Of a DNA stretch of 47,801 nt, positions 33,450-41,437 are shown one piece after another; positions within the stretch are counted from its first letter, which is position 1, and every line of letters begins with the position of its first letter. The DNA is from Megasphaera sp. GTDB taxonomy: Bacteria > Bacillota > Negativicutes > Veillonellales > Megasphaeraceae. Made by a program: the position numbers and the translations under genes. The notes below the pieces were generated by a model. It saw nothing but the letters and a program-made list of their open reading frames with translations, was not told the DNA's origin and did no database searches. The stretch lies in NCBI GenBank assembly GCA_022486585.1, contig JAKVKI010000017.1, forward strand, positions 1 to 47,801, in the 5' to 3' direction.

Positions 33450-34413
33450 CAGTCTCCGTCCCCGCCGTCTGCGCCTCACAGCGCCTATTCGCAATATGGT
33501 GCGGGAAACAACCTTATCGGTCAACGATTTTATTTATCCGCTGTTCGTCGTCAGTGGTACCAACGTCAAAGAAGAAATCCCCAGCATGCCTGGTTGTTAT
33601 CACTTGTCAGTAGATAATGCTGTCGAGCTGGCCCGGGAAATCTACGCTCTGGGTATACCTGCCATCGAAATATTCGGCCTTCCTGAATATAAGACAGAAG
33701 ACGGTGCCAGTGCCTGGGATATGACAAGTCCAGTACAGCGCGCTATGACGGCTATCAAAAAAGTTCTCCCCGATTTGGTCATCGTCGGCGACGTCTGTCT
33801 GTGCCAATACACCACACACGGTCACTGTGGTCATCTTCAAGGACATTACGTCGACAATGACGCTACCGTAACCTTACTGACGAAAATCGCCGTCAGTCAA
33901 GCTGCCTGCGGCGCTGATATTATCGCCCCATCGGATATGATGGACGGCCGCGTTGCAGCTATCCGTGCTGCGCTGGACCATGAGGGTTTCATCAACACCT
34001 CCATTCTATCGTATGCTGCCAAGTTCGCCTCGGCCTTCTATGGTCCCTTCCGTGATGCCGCTGATTCAGCACCCCAATTCGGTGACCGCCGCCAATACCA
34101 AATGGATCCGGCCAACGGCCGTGAAGCCCTGAAGGAAATCGATTTGGATATTCAAGAAGGCGCCGATATGATTATCATCAAACCGGCCATGACCTATCTT
34201 GACCTCGTCGCCAAAGCCCGTCAGCGCATTGACGTACCCATTGCCGTCTATAATGTCAGTGGTGAATATGCCATGGTTAAAGCGGCTGCCCAAAACGGCT
34301 GGATCGATGAAAAACGCATTGTTCTCGAATCACTCACATCAATGAAACGAGCAGGCGCCGACTTGATCATCACCTATCATGCCCTTGATGCCGCTCGTTG
34401 GCTGAAACAGTAG
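33436..34413 (+). CDS. hemB: Delta-aminolevulinic acid dehydratase
   Basis: 325 residues. It condenses two 5-aminolevulinates to porphobilinogen. The zinc-site cysteines Cys121, Cys123 and Cys131 are in DVCLCQYTTHGHCGH, and the two active-site lysines are Lys196 (YAAKFASAFYGPFR) and Lys249 (IIIKPAMTYLD). It is the last gene of the operon; hemA and hemL are not beside it, so aminolevulinate must come from genes elsewhere. Confidence 0.97.
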   Translation: MTYPNSLRPRRLRLTAPIRNMVRETTLSVNDFIYPLFVVSGTNVKEEIPSMPGCYHLSVDNAVELAREIYALGIPAIEIFGLPEYKTEDGASAWDMTSPVQRAMTAIKKVLPDLVIVGDVCLCQYTTHGHCGHLQGHYVDNDATVTLLTKIAVSQAACGADIIAPSDMMDGRVAAIRAALDHEGFINTSILSYAAKFASAFYGPFRDAADSAPQFGDRRQYQMDPANGREALKEIDLDIQEGADMIIIKPAMTYLDLVAKARQRIDVPIAVYNVSGEYAMVKAAAQNGWIDEKRIVLESLTSMKRAGADLIITYHALDAARWLKQ

Positions 34414-34509
34414 TATAGATTCTGCTTGCAACACATTTACCTTCTGCTTCAAGTAGTATATACTAAAGATATCCATTTTATGTGGTATACTTTTTTAGGA
34501 GGATATGAC

Positions 34510-35067
34510 ATGAGTAAAGTAAGCATATTTATGGCTGACGGTATGGAAGAAGTCGAATGTCTGACTGTTGTCGATATATTACGTCGCGGCGGTGTTGACG
34601 TTCAAACTATTTCTGTTGGCGAAAAAAAGAAAGTACGAAGCTCCCATAACATAAAGATCACAGCGGACACGACAATCAAAGATGCCTGCTGTGACGACAG
34701 CGATATGATCGTGCTGCCTGGCGGCGTCCCCGGTGTCGATAACTTGTTAGCCTGCAAAAAATTAACAAAGATAATAAAACAGCACTACGAAAATAACAAA
34801 CGACTGGCTGCCATCTGTGCCGGTCCCAGCGTCTTAGGTCAGCTTGGCCTGCTGGCAGGAAAACACATTACCTGCTATCCTGGCTGGGAAACAAAATGTA
34901 TTGGTGCCGAATATACAGGTGCCGGTGTCATTACTGACGGCATGATAACTACAGGTCGCGGCTTAGGTTTTGCTATCGACTTCGCCTTGGAACTGTTGCG
35001 CATTTTAGAAGGACCGATCATGTCTGATAATGTAAAAGCAGCCATCCAGCATCCTGCAACAATTTAA
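34510..35067 (+). CDS. DJ-1/PfpI family protein
   Basis: 185 residues. The nucleophile-elbow cysteine is Cys103 in AAICAGPSVLG, with the supporting glutamate in GMEEVECLTVVDILRR near residue 14. YajL/DJ-1-type proteins are linked to oxidative stress and to deglycation or hydration of reactive carbonyls; which applies here is not known. The ATG at 34510 has TTAGGAGGA nine bases upstream; the frame back to 34426 lacks a site. It stands about 100 bases after hemB and probably has its own promoter. Confidence 0.9.
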   Translation: MSKVSIFMADGMEEVECLTVVDILRRGGVDVQTISVGEKKKVRSSHNIKITADTTIKDACCDDSDMIVLPGGVPGVDNLLACKKLTKIIKQHYENNKRLAAICAGPSVLGQLGLLAGKHITCYPGWETKCIGAEYTGAGVITDGMITTGRGLGFAIDFALELLRILEGPIMSDNVKAAIQHPATI

Positions 35068-35095
35068 TCATAATGAAAATATGCTGTATAATGTA

Positions 35096-35145
35096 ACAGC
35101 CATCGCACAGAGACCTGTCTCTATGCGATGGCTGTTTGCTTTTCC
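35096..35145 (+). terminator. Terminator after the DJ-1 gene
   Basis: Perfect 12-base arms ACAGCCATCGCA and complement around a 16-base loop (itself with AGAGAC/GTCTCT), followed by TTGCTTTT. Confidence 0.85.
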
Positions 35146-35167
35146 CCTGTCCGCTGTGACAGACACC

Positions 35168-35704
35168 TCAATAACTAGCTGGTGTCATCGTCCAAATAGA
35201 AACAGCGGTACTATTTCCAATATTGACATATCGATGGGGTATGGTACTATCCAAATAAATACTGTCGCCTTCTTGAAGGATATATTCTGTAGAACCATAT
35301 TTTATTTTCATGGTACCCTGCAGTACATACCCGCATTCTTCACCTTCGTGGACCATGAGCGTATCATGGCTGCATTCACCAGGCTCTATCTTCACCAGTA
35401 ACACTTCCATATTGCGATTCAACGGACTTAACAGTTCATACGTAACATTAGAATTAGGGAGAATGAGTTTTCTTCGTTCGCCGCTCTTGATAATTGCTTT
35501 TTTGTCTTCAAAATTACAGAAGAAGTAATTAATATGCACGCCTAACGCTTTGGCTACGCTCCACAACGTATCGACAGACGGCGTAGTCAGATCCCGCTCC
35601 ACTTGACTGATCAAACCAGCACTGAGTCCTGCCTCTTTAGCCAGGCCTTGTATGCTCATTCCCTTTTGCTTTCGCAGTTCTCTGATTTGTTGTCCTAATT
35701 TCAT
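35168..35704 (-). CDS. XRE-type regulator with C-terminal cupin
   Basis: 178 residues. The helix-turn-helix is at about 5-60 (QQIRELRKQKGMSIQGLAKEAGLS and GLISQVERD), and the cupin barrel at 100-175 (VHEGEECGYVLQGT, LQEGDSIYLDSTIPHRYVN) would sense a small ligand. Proteins of this layout (SutR/PuuR-like) often control amino acid or polyamine use. It lies 22 bases after the dipeptidase gene on the same strand, so it probably regulates that operon. Confidence 0.92.
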   Translation of the reverse strand: MKLGQQIRELRKQKGMSIQGLAKEAGLSAGLISQVERDLTTPSVDTLWSVAKALGVHINYFFCNFEDKKAIIKSGERRKLILPNSNVTYELLSPLNRNMEVLLVKIEPGECSHDTLMVHEGEECGYVLQGTMKIKYGSTEYILQEGDSIYLDSTIPHRYVNIGNSTAVSIWTMTPASY

Positions 35705-35726
35705 AGCCTGTACCTCTCAGTTACTC

Positions 35727-36698
35727 TTAATGGAGAACAGCTGCTAATACTCGTAATATATTTTTGTAGGCAATTTTCTCCACATCTTCATTCGTATAGC
35801 CCCGCTGTTGTAAAATCCGCAGGAATGCCGGTACCTCTGCAGCCGTTGCAAGGCCCCTCGTCGGTTCGACTGGTTCCGAATAAAACGTCAATGCATCTGG
35901 AGCCAAATAATCACAAAAATCAAATCCACAAGCAACGCAGTCTATACCAGCCTTCTGAACAATGTAATCTACATGGTCAGCAAGCTTTTCCGCACTGGGA
36001 TTTTCTTTGGCGATAAATTCAGGCCAGGCATTCATGCCTATGACACCACCTCGTTTGGCAAGTGCTTGAATCTGTTCATCTTTCAAACTCCGCACACTGG
36101 CACAAAGCGCATATGCATCGGAATGGGACGCAATAAAAGGTTTTTCTGTGTGGTTATAAATATCCCAAAAGGTCCGTTCATTAGCATGGGATACATCGAC
36201 GACCATCCCCAGTGTTTCCATGCGCTGCACAGCCTGTATCCCCAAGGGAGTCAGGCCTTGCGTCGTATTGGGACCGCAAGCTCCGCTGGCAAATTCATTT
36301 TCTTCATTCCAAGTCAGCATCGCATGCCGAATGCCCAGCTGGTATAAGACATCCAAGAAATTGACTTGCCCTTGCAAACCGCTTAACCCTTCCATACCAA
36401 GAAGTATGGCTAATTTATGTTCCTTCCATAGCTTCTTGAAATCCTCAGCTCTATAGGCTACGCCAACGTACTCATGCGCCTCCCGCAGCTCTTCACAGAC
36501 AGCCCCCATGATTTGCATCATACGCCGTGTCGGTGTCGCCGTATAAGGCGGATCGATCCAGATACAACATATCATCGCTTGAATGTCGCCTTGTTCCAAT
36601 TGGTTTTTATGATACGTTTCAATAATATGATTTTCCCCGGCCATCCTCCGTTGCGTTACATCGGCAAACATATCAGAATGGCAATCAAATGTCTTCAT
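35727..36698 (-). CDS. Membrane dipeptidase (peptidase M19)
   Basis: 323 residues. The family's metal and active-site residues are visible: His6 and Asp8 in FDCHSDMFADV, Glu in LLGMEGLSGL, VVDVSHANERTFWDI and FIASHSDAYALC. M19 enzymes cleave dipeptides, including some with a D-residue. There is no signal peptide, so it works in the cytosol despite the family name. The ATG at 36698 follows AGGTGGAA; the ATG at 36713 is part of that site. It is 44 bases after the DUF819 transporter-like gene. Confidence 0.92.
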   Translation of the reverse strand: MKTFDCHSDMFADVTQRRMAGENHIIETYHKNQLEQGDIQAMICCIWIDPPYTATPTRRMMQIMGAVCEELREAHEYVGVAYRAEDFKKLWKEHKLAILLGMEGLSGLQGQVNFLDVLYQLGIRHAMLTWNEENEFASGACGPNTTQGLTPLGIQAVQRMETLGMVVDVSHANERTFWDIYNHTEKPFIASHSDAYALCASVRSLKDEQIQALAKRGGVIGMNAWPEFIAKENPSAEKLADHVDYIVQKAGIDCVACGFDFCDYLAPDALTFYSEPVEPTRGLATAAEVPAFLRILQQRGYTNEDVEKIAYKNILRVLAAVLH

Positions 36699-36742
36699 AC
36701 CGTTCCACCTCATTTATCAATCCACTTCTCACAAGAATACCT

Positions 36743-37954
36743 TTAGGCACCTAAGAGACTGCCGACGATAATACCTAAATACGTACCAATGACATACCCA
36801 AAGGTACCGACAAGCATTGCCGGGCCTACCAATTTATTCCAGCCTTGGGAAATGGCCATGCCAGCTGCCGTCGTAGGACCACCGATATTCGCATTAGAAG
36901 CAATGATAATATCCTCTAAATTGAAATGGAACAATTTGCCCCCAAGGAGACAGAAAAACATGTTTACGACAACCATGATGAGACAAAAGACAAGCAGTAA
37001 CGGTGCATTCATCAGAATATCCATAATGGATGCAGGAACACCGATGACAAAGAAAAACATATAAATGAAAAAGGTACCGATTTCCTGCGCTCCATTCATA
37101 GCAGACGCCTGCTTTTCACAGAATGTAGCAAAAATCATAGAAATGAGAGTAATCCAAACATATTGACTGCCCAAAAAAGTATTGCCCATCTTCATAAACC
37201 AATTATCAACAGGAATGACACCGCCTAAGGCACCGCCGATGATTTTAGAGATCGTGACCACTGCTACAGCATACATAAGATTCATAGCAATATCTTTCAG
37301 GGAAATATTTTTCCGCCCCCAATAGGAAGCTGCCAAGGTCTTGCTTTCATCAGAAACACCATTCTTTTCGACATCGTCAATCAACGGGTGCGTATACATT
37401 TTCCGGAAGAAAGCATTGCCAGCAATACCTAACAAGATCAAGAAATAAATTGCCATGTTCAGATTATCTGCAACAGTAGCTGAGGAAACTAGCGTTCCGC
37501 TTACTTTAAACGCATCGGCTAAGGCTGTAAAGTTAACGCCGCCGCCAATATAGGACCCTGTCATCATCGCGGCTACCTTCGGTAAGCCATTAACAGCTGA
37601 CCCCAATACCATCGTTCCTAAAACCGCACCACATACCGTACCGACAGCTCCGATAAGAAAGATAAATAACAGGCGTCCTGTTTCCCGCCAAATTTTATTC
37701 ATATTTGCCTGCAATAATAAGAGCGGAATAGCAATTGGCACAGCATATCCCCAGATAATATCATCATATAATGGTGCATGCGACGGTATAACATTCGTAT
37801 TGACTAAAACGAGTGCAAAAATCAACGCAATAATAGCACCAGACAGCTTAGATGCCCAGGCATATTTCTGCTCCAAATAAATCGATGCCGCAACAGCGAC
37901 AAGCATAATAGTCATTAACATCCATGTGTTTTCAGGACTCACGAGTGAATACAT
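36743..37954 (-). CDS. DUF819 family membrane protein
   Basis: 403 residues with about ten to eleven hydrophobic segments. DUF819 (YjcL-like) features include the paired glycine-rich elements TGSYIGGGVNFTALADAF and SNANIGGPTTAAGMA, which look like half-sites of an inverted-repeat transporter. Its substrate is not established. The start is the ATG at 37954 behind AAGGGGG; the upstream frame to 38047 is AT-rich leader. Being upstream of an M19 dipeptidase, it may import a dipeptide; that is inferred. Confidence 0.88.
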   Translation of the reverse strand: MYSLVSPENTWMLMTIMLVAVAASIYLEQKYAWASKLSGAIIALIFALVLVNTNVIPSHAPLYDDIIWGYAVPIAIPLLLLQANMNKIWRETGRLLFIFLIGAVGTVCGAVLGTMVLGSAVNGLPKVAAMMTGSYIGGGVNFTALADAFKVSGTLVSSATVADNLNMAIYFLILLGIAGNAFFRKMYTHPLIDDVEKNGVSDESKTLAASYWGRKNISLKDIAMNLMYAVAVVTISKIIGGALGGVIPVDNWFMKMGNTFLGSQYVWITLISMIFATFCEKQASAMNGAQEIGTFFIYMFFFVIGVPASIMDILMNAPLLLVFCLIMVVVNMFFCLLGGKLFHFNLEDIIIASNANIGGPTTAAGMAISQGWNKLVGPAMLVGTFGYVIGTYLGIIVGSLLGA

Positions 37955-38134
37955 AACATAACCCCCTTCATAGAACAATTCAATAAATAGAATGATCACT
38001 ACAATGTCAACCATCTTGATATGTATATTATATTGAAATTTTAACAATAATTCAATAGTTTTATTTAAAATATTTAATATTTTTATTCTATATTTTGTTT
38101 ATTTTTTACGTTATGCCTGTGTTTTCTTATATTG

Positions 38135-38158
38135 ATAAATTCATTATAATGAATTTAT
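38135..38158. promoter_or_regulatory. Perfect 24-base palindrome
   Basis: Arms ATAAATTCATTA and its exact complement meet without a spacer. It lies about 180 bases upstream of the DUF819 start codon. It is a plausible operator, perhaps for a dimeric regulator; the XRE-cupin protein of the same operon is a candidate. Confidence 0.5.
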
Positions 38159-38241
38159 ATCTTTACTCAGATACGGATGTTAGGAAAACTTCGACAAAGT
38201 CATCTGCACCGCAATGGAAGCTTGAACCAGGCAGTGGTGCA

Positions 38242-38287
38242 AAAAATGGTCACGCAAGAGCTTCGTTGCTCTTGCGTGACCATTTTT
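38242..38287 (-). terminator. Terminator of the sensor operon
   Basis: Perfect 20-base arms (AAAAATGGTCACGCAAGAGC and complement) around a 6-base loop. On the minus strand it ends in a T-run, 26 bases after the response-regulator stop. Confidence 0.92.
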
Positions 38288-38313
38288 CGTTATTGCTGTT
38301 TATATTGTAAATA

Positions 38314-38949
38314 TCATTGCAACAAATGGTGCTGCAATGCATAGTCTACCAGTTCAGCGTTTGTTGTGCAGTCCAGCTTTTTCATCAGTCTTGTTTTGTA
38401 GGTTGACACGGTTTTTATGGACAGATTAAGTTTTTCCGCAATGATAGTCTGAGAATATCCATGGACGATATATTCCAAGACCTGATATTCTCTGGATGAC
38501 AATTCTTCTGTCGTCCGTTGGGGTTCCAGAACACTATCTAAGAGCCCTGTCGTCTCCCGTTCTCCTAAATAGCGCCGTCCTGATGCAACCGTATGCAAGG
38601 CCTGGAACAATTCCGTATCCAGTGTATCCTTGCACAAAAAGCCATCAGCACCTTGCTGCATCGCTTCTTTGACGTATTGCTGTTCACTGTACATAGTCAG
38701 CACTAAGACCTTGACTGGATACCGACGTTTGCGAATCTCCTGCAAGCAAACAAGTCCGCTCATTCCTGGCATAGATAGATCCAACAGGATTACATCAACC
38801 GTCATCTTTTCTAACAGTTGCAATACTTCCCTGCCATCCGACGCTTCAGCAACAACACGAAAATCGTCCTGTGTCGATAACAGCAATTTAAGACCAGTCC
38901 GTAAAATACGATGATCATCAGCTAATAATATTTCAATGGGTTGTTTCAT
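38314..38949 (-). CDS. NarL/LuxR-type response regulator
   Basis: 211 residues. The receiver domain has acidic DDH at 11-13 and phosphate acceptor Asp57 (VILLDLSMPG). The LuxR-type HTH is at about 145-205 (LSSREYQVLEYIVHGYSQTIIAEKLNLSIKTVSTYKTRLMKKL). It overlaps the kinase gene by 17 bases and is clearly its partner. It probably turns on the adjacent OPA antiporter, by analogy to UhpA and PgtA. Confidence 0.95.
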   Translation of the reverse strand: MKQPIEILLADDHRILRTGLKLLLSTQDDFRVVAEASDGREVLQLLEKMTVDVILLDLSMPGMSGLVCLQEIRKRRYPVKVLVLTMYSEQQYVKEAMQQGADGFLCKDTLDTELFQALHTVASGRRYLGERETTGLLDSVLEPQRTTEELSSREYQVLEYIVHGYSQTIIAEKLNLSIKTVSTYKTRLMKKLDCTTNAELVDYALQHHLLQ

Positions 38950-40366
38950 GATTCATAGCTCCTTCCGAACCAGCTTCCATCGGCAATGTAATCGTCAAGG
39001 TCGTACCCATTCCATCTTTACTGGTAATATGGAATGTGCCATTTAATAACCCTGCCCGTTCACGCATACTCACTAAGCCGAAGTGATTATCCAGACGGGC
39101 TTTTTCAGCAGTGTCTGCCGTAAAGCCAATACCATTATCCGCTACAGACAATATCAGCTGACCCTCTACGGCATACAGGGTAATCGCTGCACTCGTAGCA
39201 CTGGCATGCCGAACGATATTAGTCAGGCTCTCTTGCATCATGCGATAACACAATAACGACGCCGGGCGAGATAATCCGGAGAAATCACCATCACTGGTAA
39301 ACGTGACGTGTATGTCCGGCTGGGCCCGCCGGAAAGAATCCAAGTATTTCTCCATCGCCACGACGAGTCCCAAATCATCGAGAAGCGGCGGATGAAGGTT
39401 GACTGCCAAGTGGCGCAACCCTTCCAGCGTATCTTTCGTCAAATCCCGAACATCGCTAATAAAGCCTTTCACTGTCACATCCTCGGTCCTGTCCATGATA
39501 ATCCGTAAATAGGTCAGGATAGACACCATGGATTGACTCGTTTCATCGTGAAGTTCCCTGGAAATACGTCGTCGTTCGTCTTCTCTGGCTGTAAACAATT
39601 GGCTGATAAGTTGCAGCCGCATTTGTTCTTTAGCCTGTAGTTCCTGGACGAGATGCGAATTTTCTTCATTTTTCCGATGGAGACTAACGGTCATATGATT
39701 AAACGCCCGGGCCAGATGTCCTATATCATCACTCGTTTCTACAGGCAGTTTAGTATCAAAGTTCCCCTTCCCGATTTGCCGCACTGCCCGGGCCATATCC
39801 CGGACAGGTCCGAGAAAGTTGTTGGCATATCGCGTTGCCAGTGCAGCGGCAGCAATACAAATACAAAAAATAAAGGCTATCATTTCCACAAATCGACGTG
39901 TCATGACTTGCATCATTGTCTTTTCAGTCAGGCCAATACGAAAATATCCGACTAGTCCATCATCAATCGGGCAGGTGATTTCCCGAATATAGCCCTCGTT
40001 ACTAGTATAGGTAATAGTACCGGCATCTGTCGGGCGCACAGCAGGCAGTCCTTGCGGCAACCCGGATGTAAACGTACTGGCAAAGACTTTGCCATCAGGA
40101 CGTATTACGAGAATATAGCGGATATAATCGTTATGGCCCTGCGTATACATGATTTGTTCCGTCACAGCAAAACGATCATCGAGAAGGATACTGCTGCTCA
40201 CAGGCTTGCTAATGGAATTTGCGATTTCCCTGCCAGACGCATCCAAATCACCTTCCATTGCCGTACTCGTCGTATAAATAAGGAGAAGGCTGATCAAAAG
40301 GCCACAAATAAATACCGTCCCGACAATGAGTATGTTGAATTTAACATATAAGCTAATGTTCCTCAT
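38933..40366 (-). CDS. Membrane histidine kinase, HisKA_3 type
   Basis: 477 residues. TM1 lies at about 10-32, an extracytoplasmic sensor at about 35-155, TM2 at about 157-180, and HAMP at about 182-235. HisKA_3 follows with His273 in RISRELHDETSQ, then the HATPase domain with SVADNGIGF and GMGTTLTI. This is the NarX/DegS-like class that pairs with LuxR-type regulators. The ATG at 40366 has GGGAGAC upstream; the longer frame to 40462 lies inside the lipoprotein gene. It overlaps that gene by 14 bases and probably receives its signal from the lipoprotein. Confidence 0.93.
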   Translation of the reverse strand: MRNISLYVKFNILIVGTVFICGLLISLLLIYTTSTAMEGDLDASGREIANSISKPVSSSILLDDRFAVTEQIMYTQGHNDYIRYILVIRPDGKVFASTFTSGLPQGLPAVRPTDAGTITYTSNEGYIREITCPIDDGLVGYFRIGLTEKTMMQVMTRRFVEMIAFIFCICIAAAALATRYANNFLGPVRDMARAVRQIGKGNFDTKLPVETSDDIGHLARAFNHMTVSLHRKNEENSHLVQELQAKEQMRLQLISQLFTAREDERRRISRELHDETSQSMVSILTYLRIIMDRTEDVTVKGFISDVRDLTKDTLEGLRHLAVNLHPPLLDDLGLVVAMEKYLDSFRRAQPDIHVTFTSDGDFSGLSRPASLLCYRMMQESLTNIVRHASATSAAITLYAVEGQLILSVADNGIGFTADTAEKARLDNHFGLVSMRERAGLLNGTFHITSKDGMGTTLTITLPMEAGSEGAMNHETTH

Positions 40367-41306
40367 AATAGTCTCCCACGATGTGACTGATTTGTCCGTA
40401 CGTAGCACGTAACGCCGCATATGCATTAGGATCAGGTGGTACGAATTTATCAATGACGGCATTTTTCAGTGCCGTTTCTAACGAGGGAACGCTGTCCATA
40501 CGATAGAAGATACGGCGCAGTTCTTCTTTTTCTGATTCGGCCATGTTACTCCGTAAGACTACCGGCCCCGTCGGCGCCTCTGGCAACACTGTCAAAATAC
40601 GTACTTGCTGGCCCAATTGAGGATTGGTCTGCATAATATAGTCATAGATTTGGCTGTCGATACTGGCTGCATCAGCCAAATGATTCGCTACAGCCCATAT
40701 AGATTTATCGTGGCTGTAGGTATAGAAATATCGTTTGAAATAATATTCTGGTGTCGTCCCTTCATCATGCAACAAAAAATCAATGGCCAATCGGCCAGAA
40801 TAGCTCAGCGGATCTGTAAATGCAAAGACGTGGCCCTGCAAATCATTAAAAGAAGAAACTTCGCTATCTGCCGCTACGATGACATAGGTCCTGTACTTCG
40901 TCGTTCCATTCGTCTGCACCATAGCCAGCAAATCAACAGGCATCTTGCCATGATAGGCCGAATAAGCCCCTGTGGAAAAGAAAGCCACATCAGCATCGCC
41001 ATTGGTCATAAGAGAATTCAGCTCTTCATACGTACGGCGCTGCAGCAGTACGACAGGCCGGTTAAGTTGCTGTGATATATAATTGACCAGGATTTGATAC
41101 GACTGGCGTGTTTCTTTTGGTGACATGACCGACGCAAACGCAATGCGCAACGGCTCTCCGCCACTCTCTTCTACAGCTGTTTGAGGCTCTTGTGCCTTAG
41201 TAAAATCAATGTTCCCCTGCGGCCGGTCACAGCCGCTGCAAATCAGTATAAGACAGGTCATGCACAAGACCAGTACAGACAGTACCATAAATCGGTAATG
41301 GCGCAT
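40353..41306 (-). CDS. PhnD-like periplasmic-type binding lipoprotein, sensory
   Basis: 317 residues. A lipoprotein signal ends at the lipobox LICSGC (Cys26). The rest is a PhnD/phosphonate-binding-like fold (LRIAFASVMSPKETRQSYQILVNYIS, ADVAFFSTGAYSAY, GHVFAFTDPLSYSGRLAIDFLL). No ABC permease or ATPase is nearby; instead the gene overlaps a histidine kinase. It therefore most likely serves as the ligand receptor of the kinase. AAAGGAGG precedes the ATG at 41306. Confidence 0.9.
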   Translation of the reverse strand: MRHYRFMVLSVLVLCMTCLILICSGCDRPQGNIDFTKAQEPQTAVEESGGEPLRIAFASVMSPKETRQSYQILVNYISQQLNRPVVLLQRRTYEELNSLMTNGDADVAFFSTGAYSAYHGKMPVDLLAMVQTNGTTKYRTYVIVAADSEVSSFNDLQGHVFAFTDPLSYSGRLAIDFLLHDEGTTPEYYFKRYFYTYSHDKSIWAVANHLADAASIDSQIYDYIMQTNPQLGQQVRILTVLPEAPTGPVVLRSNMAESEKEELRRIFYRMDSVPSLETALKNAVIDKFVPPDPNAYAALRATYGQISHIVGDYYEEH

Positions 41307-41368
41307 TAGGTCCTCCTTTACAGAAAACTAAGAAATATCCCTTCTATCATATCATACATCAGGAAACA

Positions 41369-41396
41369 GAAAAACGCCCGACACAAAGGCCGGGCG
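41369..41396 (-). terminator. Terminator of the OPA antiporter gene
   Basis: CGCCCG and CGGGCG arms with a 10-base loop, followed on the minus strand by a T-run. It separates the antiporter gene from the sensor operon that follows. Confidence 0.88.
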
Positions 41397-41437
41397 CTTC
41401 CTGGAAAATATATGTGTGTAAATAAGAGGAACACTGA

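Larger units (their letters stand above)
37955..38313. promoter_or_regulatory. Gap upstream of the DUF819 gene
   Basis: 359 bases without a supported gene. It holds a perfect 24-base palindrome (38135-38158) and a terminator for the response-regulator operon (38242-38287). The rest is very AT-rich and presumably contains the minus-strand DUF819 promoter. Confidence 0.6.
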
